Assembly (NCBI RefSeq): GCF_040744945.1
Contig: NZ_CP160453.1
Location: 3,038,001-3,102,000 of the forward strand
Direction: 5' to 3'
Origin: Saccharothrix sp. HUAS TT1
GTDB lineage: Bacteria; Actinomycetota; Actinomycetes; Mycobacteriales; Pseudonocardiaceae
Length of the DNA: 64,000 nt
This document shows, in pieces, positions 40,933 to 51,225 of the stretch. The notes below the pieces were generated by a model that did not search any database, was not told where the DNA came from, and worked only from the letters and a program-made list of their open reading frames with translations. Both the position numbers and the translations under genes were made by a program. The first letter of the stretch is position 1. The number at the start of each line of letters is the position of its first letter.

Positions 40933-40990
40933 GAACTCGGCGCGCCGGCCTCGTACAAATGAGGCATCAGCCGAGTTCAGAGGGGGAGTC

Positions 40991-41248
40991 ATGAACCACA
41001 TGGAGGAGCCGGCCAGGTCCCGCCGGAAGTTCACCGAACGCCTCGCGTGCACCCTCGTCTTCACCGCGGTCCAGCTGTGGGCGGCCGTCGTGATCGTCTT
41101 CAAGGCCGACTTCGACGGCGTGGTCGCGCTCGCCATCGCCTTCGTGCTCGCCGCCGGGCTGCTCGGGGTGTACGACGCCTGGCGCGAGGTCCGCTCCGTC
41201 CGCCGAGAGCTGGACGTCGAGATCCGCGACGAGCTGGTGCGCCTGTAG
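40991..41248 (+). CDS. Small two-helix membrane protein
   Basis: 85 residues. Polar N-terminus, two membrane helices (LACTLVFTAVQLWAAVVIVF and VALAIAFVLAAGLLGVYDAW), then a charged amphipathic C-terminus (REVRSVRRELDVEIRDELVR). ATG 40991 follows AGGGGGAG. Not recognised. Its promoter region holds the Crp-like palindrome, so it is the likely regulated gene. Confidence 0.7.
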   Translation: MNHMEEPARSRRKFTERLACTLVFTAVQLWAAVVIVFKADFDGVVALAIAFVLAAGLLGVYDAWREVRSVRRELDVEIRDELVRL

Positions 41249-41286
41249 ACCACGCGGCGGTCAACGAGGGGTGACCGCCGTTCTCC

Positions 41287-41327
41287 AGGGGCCTTCCGCA
41301 GACAGGTCGGGTCTGCGGGAGGCCCCT
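41287..41327 (+). terminator. Strong intrinsic-type terminator
   Basis: 17-bp stem with one G:U-type mismatch (41287-41303 with 41311-41327), 7-nt loop, followed by GTGTTTGTAGTT. Confidence 0.8.
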
Positions 41328-41421
41328 CATCCGTGTTTGTAGTTATGCATCAAAAATCGAGTTGTCCACAGTTTCCGATCCGCTCCTCGCACCCCGCCCC
41401 GAACCGGTCCACCGTGGACCC

Positions 41422-42375
41422 ATGCACACCGCGACCCGCACCACCATCGACCTGGACGCCCTGGCCGGGATCTTCCCGCAGCGCGTCGCCACCGCCTCGG
41501 AACTGCTGACCCTGGGCCTGCCCGGCGAGACCCTGGCCACCCGCTGCCGCCCGAACGGCCCGTGGCAGCACGTCCTGCCCGGCATCCTGCTGCTGTCCCG
41601 AACACCCCCGAGCCGCGCGCAACTGGTGCGCGCCGCCCTTCGCTACAGCGGTCCGGAAGCACTGCTGACCGGGTTGGACGCGCTCCAGCTGCACGGGATG
41701 CGGGCACTGCCCGCCACCGGCCCGGTGCAGGTCCTGGTCAACCGCGCCGTCGAGCCCACTCCTCGAATCCGCATCACCCGCACCCGCTGCCTGCCCGACC
41801 CGGTGCTGCGCCGGGGCTTCCTGACCGTGCCGCTGGCCCGAGCGGCGGTGGACGCCGCCAGGTCCCTGCGCACCCGCGACGACATCCGCGCCGTCCTGAC
41901 CGAGGTCGTGCGCCAGGGCGGCGTGCAGGTCGCCGACCTGAAACCGGGCCTGGTGCGCGGCTCGGAACCGGCCAGGCAGGTCCTGGCCGAACTGACCGCC
42001 GGCGTCCGCTCCGTGCCGGAGGCGTGGGCGCGGACGATCCTGCACGACCTGCCCCTCCCGCCAGCGACCTGGTCGGCGCACCTGAAGTCGAGCAGGGGAG
42101 ACCCGCTGGGAACCGCCGACGCCTGGTGGGAAGACCTGGCGCTGGCCTGGCAGTTCACCGGCTCCACCTCCCACCCGGACCCCTTGGCCGCTGCCGGTGC
42201 CACCGTCCTGCACACCACCCCGGCCGACCTCCGCCGCTCCCCGACCTCGGTGGCCGACGCCCTGCTGGAAGCCGCCTGCCAAGCCACCACCCGCCCCAAG
42301 CCCGCCATCACCGCGCACTCGCTGGCCTACCTACCTGCCCAACGAACCCCTCACCTACCAACCACCTGGCCCTGA
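41422..42375 (+). CDS. AbiEi-like antitoxin / winged-helix protein
   Basis: 317 residues from ATG 41422 (an upstream in-frame GTG 41362 lies over the promoter). N-terminal winged-helix-like VATASELLTLGLPGETLATR, then CRPNGPWQHVLPGILLLSRT, then LRYSGPEALLTGLDALQLHG, is the AbiEi/DUF4095-type pattern common in Pseudonocardiales; the C-terminal part may be a degenerate endonuclease-like domain. No AbiEii toxin is adjacent. The C-terminus runs into the C-rich repeat tract, so its last ~15 residues may not be ancestral. Confidence 0.65.
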   Translation: MHTATRTTIDLDALAGIFPQRVATASELLTLGLPGETLATRCRPNGPWQHVLPGILLLSRTPPSRAQLVRAALRYSGPEALLTGLDALQLHGMRALPATGPVQVLVNRAVEPTPRIRITRTRCLPDPVLRRGFLTVPLARAAVDAARSLRTRDDIRAVLTEVVRQGGVQVADLKPGLVRGSEPARQVLAELTAGVRSVPEAWARTILHDLPLPPATWSAHLKSSRGDPLGTADAWWEDLALAWQFTGSTSHPDPLAAAGATVLHTTPADLRRSPTSVADALLEAACQATTRPKPAITAHSLAYLPAQRTPHLPTTWP

Positions 42376-42379
42376 CCAC

Positions 42380-43075
42380 CTACCCACCCACCGCCCGCTC
42401 ACCCACCCCACCGTCCGCCGGCTCGCTTGCCCGCCCAGCCTGCCGCTGGTCCGCCCCACTGCCCGCCCGCCCACTCGCTCGCCCAGCCTGCCGCTGGTCC
42501 GCCCCACTGCCCGCCCGCCCACTCGCTCGCCCAGCCTGCCGCTGGACCACCCCACCGCCCGCCTGCCTGCTCGGTCGCCCGCCCTGCCGCTGGTCCGCCC
42601 AGCCGTGCCCAACCGCTCGCCCACCTGCCGCTCGCCCGCCGCCCGCTCACCCCGCCGCCCGCCTGTCGGCCCGACCACTCTGCCGCCGCCTGACCACCTG
42701 ATCGCCTACCCACCACCCGGCCGCCTGCCCAACCGCCCTGCAGCCTGTCGCCCTGCCCGCCTGCCCGCCTGCCCGCCTGCCCGCCCTCCCACCTGCCCGC
42801 CCGGCCGACCTCACCTGACCGACCAGCCGCCTGCCTGGCCGACCGCCTGTCCGCCTCGCCGACCGACCCTGCCGACCGGGCGCCTGCCCGGCCCATCGAC
42901 TCACCGACCGGTCGACTCACTGGCCGATCGCCGGCCGACCCGCCAACCTACTGACCGGCCACCTGACCCGCCGGCCGCCTGACCCGCCGACCGACCCACT
43001 GGCCGCCCGACCCGCCGACCGATCCACCAGCCGACCGATCCACCGGCTGGTCCGTCTTGTCCTGAGAAAGGAGCC
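42380..43075. repeat. C-rich low-complexity repeat tract
   Basis: About 700 bp in which the plus strand is overwhelmingly C with few G: degenerate CCGCC, CTGCC and GACC words. A true 48-bp tandem repeat begins at 42433, 42481 and (partly) 42529. Several frames are open simply because stops need A/T; none has coding character. No spacers, so not CRISPR. Confidence 0.85.
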
Positions 43076-43671
43076 ACCCCTGTCGCAAGCGCACACCGTT
43101 GATCACTCGGCCCTCCGCGAGACCGGCCGACCCGCACCGCCAACACCCCGCCGGGGAGCCGGGGTGAGCCCGCCGCGACCGCCCCGTCACAGGCCGGGCT
43201 TCGTGGTCCCGTACCCCGCCGCCATCGGCCCGTCCCACGGCCGTGTGAACGGCATTCGGCTGTGACCTCGGTCTCCATCGCTCCGATCGTCGCCCCACAC
43301 CTACCGCCACGGAGCGTGACTGAGCAGTCTCGATCGTGGGATAAGGGGCGGCGATTCGGGAGAGGAAGGCCTACCGGACTGTGGTCCGGTGGTGGGAAAT
43401 CGGCCGCAGGTCGCGCATCAGGGTGAACAAAGGGGCTTTCTCAGGCCTTGACAGTTGGCCTGCCGTCGACTCGCACGACCTCACGGTGGTCTGACCGTTG
43501 ACCCGTGAGGATGATGGTGACAGAACGAACCGCTTAGGAGCACGGACTGGGTAGTCGAGGAGCCTCCCGAATCGTATCCTGGTTGTGACGCCCCCAGGGC
43601 GGGGCGTCCGCCGGGACCGGCGGCAACCGTGATTACCCGGCGCCCGCGACCGCTGTGCCGGAGGAGGAGCC
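43076..43671. other. Gene-free stretch before DUF3040
   Basis: No gene supported on either strand. Contains a small hairpin ACCGGAC-tgtg-GTCCGGT (43373-43390) and a possible -10 TATCCT (43575-43580) for the DUF3040 gene, whose ribosome site is GGAGGAGG. Confidence 0.4.
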
Positions 43672-44055
43672 ATGCCACTCTCCGAGCACGAGCAGCGACT
43701 GCTCGACCAGATCGAGCGCGCGCTCTACGCCGAGGACCCGAAGTTCGCATCCACCGTGCGCGGCGCCAAGCTGCGCAAGCCGTCCCGACGGCGTCGCATC
43801 CAGGGCATCGCGTTGTTCGCCGTGGGTGTCGCGCTGCTCGTGACAGGTGTGATGTTGCCGAAGCTCGCTGGTATCCCGGTGGTGAGCGTGGTCGGCTTCC
43901 TGTTGATGTTCTTCGGCGTGCTGCTCACCGTGACGACGTTGCGTCGTGGTGAGCAGGGTGCCGAGGAACCCAGCGAAGAGGGAAGCCGGCCCAGCCGCAG
44001 CTCGTTCTCTCAGAAGATGGAAGAACGTTTCCGTCGCCGTTTCGAGGACGAGTAG
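43672..44055 (+). CDS. DUF3040 membrane protein
   Basis: 127 residues. N-terminal PLSEHEQRLLDQIERALYAE, then DPKFAST, is the DUF3040 signature, followed by a basic patch, two membrane helices (about 44-88) and a charged C-terminus (FSQKMEERFRRRFEDE). Very widespread in actinobacteria, often near the dcw cluster as here; function unknown. ATG 43672 follows GGAGGAGG. Confidence 0.92.
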   Translation: MPLSEHEQRLLDQIERALYAEDPKFASTVRGAKLRKPSRRRRIQGIALFAVGVALLVTGVMLPKLAGIPVVSVVGFLLMFFGVLLTVTTLRRGEQGAEEPSEEGSRPSRSSFSQKMEERFRRRFEDE

Positions 44056-44095
44056 TCCGCGCGACAGCCCAACCGATCAAGAGCAGGACAACGCA

Positions 44096-44133
44096 CACGG
44101 CCCGCCCCGGTCAGCACCACGGGGCGGGCCGTG
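44096..44133 (+). terminator. Terminator after DUF3040
   Basis: Perfect 14-bp stem (44096-44109 with 44120-44133), 10-nt loop. Confidence 0.75.
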
Positions 44134-44248
44134 CGCATGCCCTGACACGTCCTGGACCTCGCCTTTGACCACCCCCTGACCGCAGTCGTGCGTGTCGCGG
44201 GCCGCCGGACCGTGGTGGAGTGGAACCGCGTCACACCGAGGGGAACGT

Positions 44249-44285
44249 GAAGAGGGCCGGGGGAGTGGATCCCCCGGCCCTCTTC
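44249..44285 (-). terminator. Terminator of the MoxR-DUF58-transglutaminase operon
   Basis: Perfect 15-bp stem (44249-44263 with 44271-44285), 7-nt loop, 15 nt beyond the minus-strand stop codon. Confidence 0.8.
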
Positions 44286-44299
44286 CTCACGCCACAGCG

Positions 44300-46738
44300 T
44301 CACATGTCGGCGTCCGGCTCCGCCGGCGGCTTCGGCTGGAGCACCGACCGGGGCAGGACCTTGGCCTTCAGCGCCAGCGGCGCGTTGCGGTTCAGGCTCT
44401 GGCGGACGCTGTCCACCGCGCCCGGCAACGCCGGGTCCGTCGTCGACTGGGCGCTGTACCAGGACCGCTCCACCGCACCGACCACCGCGCGCAGCCCGTC
44501 CCGACCTTGCTCATCCAGGTTGTGGGCTCGCACCAACCGCCGCGCGGCCACCCGCACGGTCTCCGTGCGCGGCACCAGGGTCCCCCGGTCCACGGACTCC
44601 GCCACCAGCTCCTGCCACGCCGCGCTCGCCGCGTCCGGCCCCAGGGCGGCCACCGCCCGCAGCCTCTCCTGCCGCCGCCAAGCGCGCACCGCCGCCGGCG
44701 CGGACGCCACCAGCGCCACCGCCACCAGCAACGCCGCCGGCCAGTACAGCAACCCCACGGCGAACGTCACCACGACCACCCAGGCCACCGCCGCGCCGGC
44801 CGGCACCGCCGCCCGCAACCACGACGGCCGGGCCAACCGCGCCCCGCCGAACAGCGCCAACGCCGTCAGCAGCAGCGCGATCACGAACGCGACCCCGAGC
44901 GTCACCCAGTGCCAGGTGGGCGCCAACGCCTCCGTCGAAGCCGACCCGTCGTCGTCCTGCGCGTCGGGCGCGGCGGTCGCGGAGGACGACGTGCCCGGCG
45001 CGGTGGTCGTGGTCGTGGTGGTCGTCGCACCCGCGCTGGAGCCGTCCTCCTCGTCGTCGGCCTCCAGGCCCGAGATGTACGGCGGGGTCACGCCGCGACC
45101 GTCGGTCAGCGGTGTCGGGTCGAAGGTGATCCAGCCGTAGCCGGGGAAGTAGATCTCGACCCACGCGTGCGCGTCCTGCGACGTGATCGTCTGGTACTCG
45201 CCGGTGGGGAACCCGGCGGTGAACCCGAGCGCGACCCGCGCCGGTATCCCGACCGACCGCGCCATGATCGCCATCGCCGACGCGTACTGCTCGCAGAACC
45301 CCTTCTTGCCGTTGAGCACGAAGTCCTCCAACGCGTCCACCGACGTGCTCGAATCCGTGGTCTGCGTGGTGTACTCGTAACCCTGCGTGCCGTCGGTGAA
45401 GTGCTTGTAGAGCGCGGTCGCCCGGTCGAACTGGTTGTCGTGCCCGGCGACGACCTCGCGCGCCAGCTCCGCCACCCGGCCCTCGACGCCCGGCGCCTCC
45501 AGGTACTCCGGGTCGACGTCCGCCTGGCCGGACACCTCCTGCAGCGTGCCTGCCGACGGCGTCTCGAACACCGCCTCCAGCTTGTACGGCCCGGACTTGC
45601 GGGCCCGCACGCTGTAGACCATCCCGCGCACGGGGTCGTACCGCCAGTTCTCGTCGACGTCCTGGAGGCCGCGCGGCTTGCCGTAGACCGGCAGCCAGTT
45701 GTCCACCCAGTTGATCGGCTCGATCTCGACGGTCTTCACCTCGCCGCCGCCCGGGTCGCCGGGCTGCCCGGGCAGCTCGCCGTTCGCGGGCACGCCCTCC
45801 GGCATGTTCCCGCCCAGCTCCCAGCCCTTGTCCGGCACGTACTGGCGCAGCGTCATCGCCCGCAGGTACAGCGACGCGGACGGCAGGTCGTGCACCCGGA
45901 ACAGCTCGCGCGGCGCGCCCTGGTTGAGCATGCCGCGCAACTGGGTCATCGGGTCGATGCCGAGGCCGCCGTTGCCACCGGCGATCTCCTCGCCGGTGCC
46001 CGGCAGCCTGCCGACCGTGCCGACCAGCGTCAGGCTCGCGCCGGCCACCAGCGCGACCACCACGGCCAGCCCGGCCACGGCGGTCGCCGCCGGACCGGAC
46101 CCGCTCTGCCCGCCGTTCGGCAGCCTGCCGCGCCACGCCTCGTGCCGGTGCTGGCCGTCGACGGCCAGCAGCAGGGCGAACGCGCCCGCGCCGAACACGA
46201 ACGTCCACAGCGGCAGCATCTCGTCGGCCAGCGACGCCGGCACCGCGAACACGCACAGCAGCACCAGCCCGGACGCGGCGGGCGCGGCCGCGCTGACGGC
46301 CAGCGTGTCCACCAGGATCGCGACGACCCCGATCGCCACCATCACCAGGCAGCGCATGGCCGGGCTGTCCGGCACCGGCGGCACGCCGGTCTGCACCTCG
46401 GACATCGCGTCGGCCAGCACGGTCACCAGGTCCTGGAGCGACTGCGGACCGGGCAGCACGATCAGCACGCCGCTGCGGGTGAAGATCGTCACCAGCAGGC
46501 ACAGCAGCGCCAGCACCTGGCCGAGGCCGACCACCGGGGCGGGCAGCCTGGTCGCTCGCAACAGCACCCCGGCGCCGCCGACGACCGCGATCGCCACGGC
46601 CAGGTACACCAGCCACAGCACGCCGTCGATGACGCTCGACAACGCCGTGGCCGCGCACAGCGTCGCCAGGCCGGCCACCGCGGGCGTCGCGCTGACCACC
46701 CAGTTGCCGCCCGTGCCGACGGTCGCCCTGCCGCTCAT
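44300..46738 (-). CDS. Transglutaminase-like membrane protein (DUF3488/TgpA type)
   Basis: 812 residues. About seven N-terminal membrane helices (to ~260), an extracytoplasmic region with a papain-like transglutaminase core (Cys in GKKGFCEQYASAMAIMARSV, then GIPARVALGF; His in SQDAHAWVEIYFPGYGWITF; Asp in DPTPL), a Thr/Ser-rich linker, another membrane helix pair and a cytoplasmic tail. Family forms an operon with MoxR and DUF58 and is thought to process or crosslink envelope proteins. ATG 46738 follows GGAGGTGG. Confidence 0.9.
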   Translation of the reverse strand: MSGRATVGTGGNWVVSATPAVAGLATLCAATALSSVIDGVLWLVYLAVAIAVVGGAGVLLRATRLPAPVVGLGQVLALLCLLVTIFTRSGVLIVLPGPQSLQDLVTVLADAMSEVQTGVPPVPDSPAMRCLVMVAIGVVAILVDTLAVSAAAPAASGLVLLCVFAVPASLADEMLPLWTFVFGAGAFALLLAVDGQHRHEAWRGRLPNGGQSGSGPAATAVAGLAVVVALVAGASLTLVGTVGRLPGTGEEIAGGNGGLGIDPMTQLRGMLNQGAPRELFRVHDLPSASLYLRAMTLRQYVPDKGWELGGNMPEGVPANGELPGQPGDPGGGEVKTVEIEPINWVDNWLPVYGKPRGLQDVDENWRYDPVRGMVYSVRARKSGPYKLEAVFETPSAGTLQEVSGQADVDPEYLEAPGVEGRVAELAREVVAGHDNQFDRATALYKHFTDGTQGYEYTTQTTDSSTSVDALEDFVLNGKKGFCEQYASAMAIMARSVGIPARVALGFTAGFPTGEYQTITSQDAHAWVEIYFPGYGWITFDPTPLTDGRGVTPPYISGLEADDEEDGSSAGATTTTTTTTAPGTSSSATAAPDAQDDDGSASTEALAPTWHWVTLGVAFVIALLLTALALFGGARLARPSWLRAAVPAGAAVAWVVVVTFAVGLLYWPAALLVAVALVASAPAAVRAWRRQERLRAVAALGPDAASAAWQELVAESVDRGTLVPRTETVRVAARRLVRAHNLDEQGRDGLRAVVGAVERSWYSAQSTTDPALPGAVDSVRQSLNRNAPLALKAKVLPRSVLQPKPPAEPDADM

Positions 46739-46858
46739 CCGCCCCACCTCCGCGCACGCACCACGGCCGCTTCGCCGATCACCTGACGCACGTCCGCGCG
46801 CACCACGGCCGCCTCGCCGATCACCTAACCCACCTCCGTGCGCACCACGGGCCCGCGG
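46739..46858. repeat. 42-bp tandem repeat at the DUF58/transglutaminase junction
   Basis: Units anchored at CACCACGG 46759, 46801 and 46843 (period 42 = 14 codons); the first two are nearly identical. On the minus strand each encodes VIGEAAVVRA-like residues in the DUF58 frame, interrupted by the TAG at 46825-46827. Confidence 0.85.
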
Positions 46859-48090
46859 TTGCCCGCGCTGTGGCACAGCTCCTGCCACACCTGCCCCATC
46901 GGCGTCGACGGGCGCGCCACGACCACGCCCCACCCGGCGCCGCTGAGCAGCCGCTGGGCCTCGGCCGGGTCGGGTGCCGGGTCCTCCGAAGCGGCCGCCC
47001 ACGCCCGGACGTCCAGCACCACCGCGAGGCTGCGCGTGCCGCGCGGCCGGTTGCGGATCAGCGAGTCGACCACGGCGGGCGTGCAGCCGCCGAGGACGGC
47101 GATCACCTCCTGGCCCGCGCCGGGGTCCACGCCGACGGCCGGCTCGCGGCGGTGCGACGGCGGCAGCGCGGCCAGCGCGTCCAGCACCACCGAGTCGCTG
47201 TACCCGCTGTCGCCCGGCCCGCCCGCCAGCACCCGGCCGTCGTCGCCGACCAGCCGCACCTGGTGGCCGAACCGGTGCAGGTGCAGGCACACGGACGCGG
47301 CCATCGACACCGCCCACTCCAGGCTCGCGCCGGGACCGCTGCCCCGGTGCGCGACCAGCCGGTGGTCCAGCAGCACGGTCGTGCCGCCGCGCCACGGCCG
47401 CTCCTCGACGCGCACCATCAGCTCGTCCCGCCGCGCGGTCGAGCGCCAGTGCACCTTCCGCAGGTCGTCGCCGTGCCGGTAGGGGCGCACCACCGCGTCG
47501 TCCTCGCCCTGACCGGCGCGCAGCCGGATCGAGCCGTCGTCACCGGAGCCCATGCCGGAACCGCTCGGCAGGCCGGCGAGCCCCACCACCCGCGGCACCA
47601 CGACCAGCCGGCTGCGCCCCGCCATCTCGCGGTCGAACTCGGCCAGGCCGAACGGGTCGGTGATCCGGGCCATCAGCGGGCCGACCTGCTGCACGCCGCG
47701 CATCACCGGCTTGAGCGGGTACCGCAGCACGGTCACCGTGTTGCGCGGCAGCCGCTCCACCACGAACCGCGGGCGCGCGCCCAGCGCGTACGGCACCGCG
47801 TCCTCCAGCAGCAGCCCGCCGGTCGGCAGCCGCCCGGCGCTGCGCAGCTCCACCCGCACGTCGGTGGCCGAACCCACCTGGACGCGGCTCGGGTGCAGGA
47901 ACCGGTTCGCGTGCAGGCCGACCCTGGCCCGCTGCGCCAGCCACGCCGCCAGCAGCGGCAGGGCCACCACGAACGCCGCCACGCGCAGCAGGTCCCGCTC
48001 GTTCAGCACGATCGCGCACAGGCCGGCCGCGAACCCCGCGGCCAGCAGGCACCGGCCCCGGGTCGTCAGCCCGGACAGGGCCCCGCGCAT
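46825..48090 (-). CDS. DUF58 domain protein
   Basis: 421 residues. Two N-terminal membrane helices (about 12-52), a beta-sandwich, and the DUF58 core DFGLAEF-type TDPFGLAEFDREM, DDAVVRPYRHGDDLRKVHWR, then STARRDELMVRVEE, with a VWA-like C-terminal half. Partner of MoxR ATPases. ATG 48090 starts 1 nt after the MoxR stop. Beyond TAG 46825 the same frame stays open through the 42-bp repeats to a TGA overlapping the transglutaminase ATG, so the stop looks like a recent truncation of 29 residues. Confidence 0.9.
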   Translation of the reverse strand: MRGALSGLTTRGRCLLAAGFAAGLCAIVLNERDLLRVAAFVVALPLLAAWLAQRARVGLHANRFLHPSRVQVGSATDVRVELRSAGRLPTGGLLLEDAVPYALGARPRFVVERLPRNTVTVLRYPLKPVMRGVQQVGPLMARITDPFGLAEFDREMAGRSRLVVVPRVVGLAGLPSGSGMGSGDDGSIRLRAGQGEDDAVVRPYRHGDDLRKVHWRSTARRDELMVRVEERPWRGGTTVLLDHRLVAHRGSGPGASLEWAVSMAASVCLHLHRFGHQVRLVGDDGRVLAGGPGDSGYSDSVVLDALAALPPSHRREPAVGVDPGAGQEVIAVLGGCTPAVVDSLIRNRPRGTRSLAVVLDVRAWAAASEDPAPDPAEAQRLLSGAGWGVVVARPSTPMGQVWQELCHSAGNRGPVVRTEVG

Positions 48091-48091
48091 G

Positions 48092-49198
<1,107 letters not shown>

Positions 49199-49557
49199 TC
49201 GACCTCCTGGAGCAGGGCGCGGCCCTACCGCGACCGGTTCGCGGTGGCGGTGAGCGTTTCACGCAGTGTGTCAAACCGGGGCGAAGCGCCCCACACCGAT
49301 TGAACAGTTTCGGGCCGGCGGATTCCACGGCCCCGCGATCCGGCCGGTTCACCCCCTTCCACCACGATTCCCCACCAGGGGCGCGGGTGAACCGGTTTTG
49401 CCCGATTTCACTGCGCCATCCGGGTGGATCTGGGGCCGGTTCAGCTCACTCGCGGAGGTGGTCGCGCTCATCTTCCCCCACCACGCTCCACAGTGGTCAT
49501 CTTCGCTCTACCTGCGGAAACGTCCCGGCGGGTAGCCCGCAACCACCCGTTTCAGCG
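49199..49557. other. Intergenic region between moxR and mraZ promoter
   Basis: No gene. Presumably contains the moxR promoter; a short GGGGCG-aag-CGCCCC hairpin is near 49280. Nothing else recognised. Confidence 0.35.
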
Positions 49558-49599
49558 TTGACTGTGGTGAAAAGTGGGGTACTGTGGCGGCCGGTGGGG
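49558..49599 (+). promoter_or_regulatory. mraZ promoter with four MraZ boxes
   Basis: -35 TTGACT (49558-49563), 16-bp spacer, -10 TACTGT (49580-49585). GTGG-boxes start at 49564, 49574, 49584 and 49594, exactly 10 bp apart (GTGGTG, GTGGGG, GTGGCG, GTGGGG), covering the spacer and -10. This is the array bound by the MraZ ring; it implies autorepression of the dcw cluster. Confidence 0.85.
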
Positions 49600-49658
49600 C
49601 AGACGGGGGCTCCACTGCCGGTCGGAAGTGGAGCTTCCGGCGTCGGGAGGTGGGCGCC

Positions 49659-50090
49659 GTGTTCCTGGGCACGCACTACCCGAGGCTGGACGACAAGGGC
49701 CGACTGACGCTGCCTGCGAAGTTCCGGGACGCGCTAGCGGGGGGTCTCATGGTCACCAAGGGCCAGGACCACTGCCTCTACGTGTTCCCCCGGGCCGAGT
49801 TCGAGCAGATGGCGCGCAAGGTGGCGGAGGCTCCTTTCACCAACGAGGCGGTCCGCGCCTACCAGCGCTACCTGTTCGCGGGGACCGACGAGCAGCGGCC
49901 GGACGGCCAGGGCCGGGTGTCGATCGCACCGGAGCTGCGGCGGTACGCGGGGTTGACCAAGGAGTGCGTGGTCATCGGCGCGATCAACCGGCTGGAGATC
50001 TGGGACGCGCAGGCGTGGCAGCGCTACCTCGAGGAGCACGAGGACAGCTACGCCACGGCTCGCGAGGAGGTGCTGCCCGGCGTCTTCTAG
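49659..50090 (+). CDS. mraZ: Transcriptional regulator MraZ
   Basis: 143 residues. Two AbrB-like halves: [20 protein letters not shown], then FRDAL, and [20 protein letters not shown] with DxxGR signatures. Ring-forming repressor of the division cluster. GTG 49659 fits the family N-terminus (MFLGTHYP) and has GGGAGGTGG upstream; a 5' extension to 49584 would overlap the MraZ boxes. Followed by 180 bp without a gene. Confidence 0.95.
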   Translation: MFLGTHYPRLDDKGRLTLPAKFRDALAGGLMVTKGQDHCLYVFPRAEFEQMARKVAEAPFTNEAVRAYQRYLFAGTDEQRPDGQGRVSIAPELRRYAGLTKECVVIGAINRLEIWDAQAWQRYLEEHEDSYATAREEVLPGVF

Positions 50091-50277
50091 TTCGACCGGA
50101 TCGGCCGTTGTTTCGAGGCATCGGGTGCCGTGAGGCCTCGGTCCGCTCGGCTATCGGCCCTGGCGCACCTTCCCCGGCGCCAGGTTCGACGGGCGGGCGG
50201 GGACCTGACGACACCCGCCTTCGTTCAACACGTGGCTCGTGACCGACTTGTGAGGGGGGACCATCGAGGGAGTGGGC

Positions 50278-51225
50278 GTGGTGGAGCAGGCGCGACACGT
50301 GCCGGTGCTGCTCGACCGCGTCCTGGACCTCCTGGCCCCCGCGCTGGCCGACCGGGACGCCGTGTTCGTCGACTGCACGCTCGGCCTGGGCGGGCACTCC
50401 GAAGCGGTCCTGCGCGCCCACCCGGGGGTGCGGTTGATCGGCCTGGACCGCGACCCGCAGGCGATCGAGCTGTCCCGGCGGCGGCTGGCGCCGTTCGGCG
50501 ACCGGGTCGAGTTCGTGCGGACCACCTACGACGGGATCGCCGAGGCGGTCGGCGGCAAGCCGGTCGACGGCATCCTGATGGACCTCGGCGTGTCCTCGCT
50601 GCAGCTCGACGCCGAGGAGCGCGGTTTCGCCTACTCCAAGGACGCGCCGCTGGACATGCGGATGAGCGCGGGCACCGGGCCGACGGCGGCCGACGTGCTG
50701 AACACGTACCCGGTGGACGAGCTGACCCGCATCCTGCGCGACTACGGCGAGGAGCGGTTCGCCCGCAAGATCGCCGGCGCGGTGGCGCGGGAGCGCGAGC
50801 GCGAGCCGTTCACCACCAGCGGCCGGCTGGTCGAGCTGCTGTACGCCGCGGTGCCCGCAGCGACCCGCCGGACCGGTGGCCACCCGGCCAAGCGGACGTT
50901 CCAGGCGCTGCGCATCGAGGTGAACCAGGAGCTGGAGTCGCTGCGCCTGGCGCTGCCCGCCGCGCTGTCGGTGCTGGCCGTCGGCGGCCGGATCGTCGTG
51001 GAGTCCTACCAGTCGTTGGAGGACCGGATGGTCAAGCGGGCGTTCACCGCGCTGGCCACGTCCACCTCGCCGCAGGACCTGCCGGTCGAACTGCCCGGCC
51101 ACGGGCCCCAGCTGAAGCTGGTGACCAGGGGCGCGGAGCAGGCGAACGAGCAGGAGGTCGACGAGAACCCCCGGGCCGCCTCGGTGCGGCTCAGGGCGGC
51201 CGAGCGCATCCGGGAGGCGACGTGA
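50278..51225 (+). CDS. rsmH: 16S rRNA (cytosine-1402 N4)-methyltransferase
   Basis: 315 residues. [17 protein letters not shown] loop [36 protein letters not shown], then DAPLDMRM, and [18 protein letters not shown] are the RsmH/MraW signatures. GTG 50278 is preferred to GTG 50272 because GAGGGAG ends just before it. Its stop overlaps ftsL. Confidence 0.96.
   Translation: MVEQARHVPVLLDRVLDLLAPALADRDAVFVDCTLGLGGHSEAVLRAHPGVRLIGLDRDPQAIELSRRRLAPFGDRVEFVRTTYDGIAEAVGGKPVDGILMDLGVSSLQLDAEERGFAYSKDAPLDMRMSAGTGPTAADVLNTYPVDELTRILRDYGEERFARKIAGAVAREREREPFTTSGRLVELLYAAVPAATRRTGGHPAKRTFQALRIEVNQELESLRLALPAALSVLAVGGRIVVESYQSLEDRMVKRAFTALATSTSPQDLPVELPGHGPQLKLVTRGAEQANEQEVDENPRAASVRLRAAERIREAT

Noticed and set aside
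42433..42576. 48-bp repeats as a CRISPR array
   Set aside because: Copies are directly adjacent without spacers, diverge in the third copy, and no cas genes are near.
42197..42982. 261-codon Pro/Arg/Thr-rich frame in the C-rich tract
   Set aside because: It exists because the tract lacks A/T for stops; several frames are open at once, none has a ribosome site or third-position bias.
44192..46786. 864-codon plus-strand frame opposite the transglutaminase gene
   Set aside because: Antisense shadow; starts inside the terminator region and lacks any recognisable motif.
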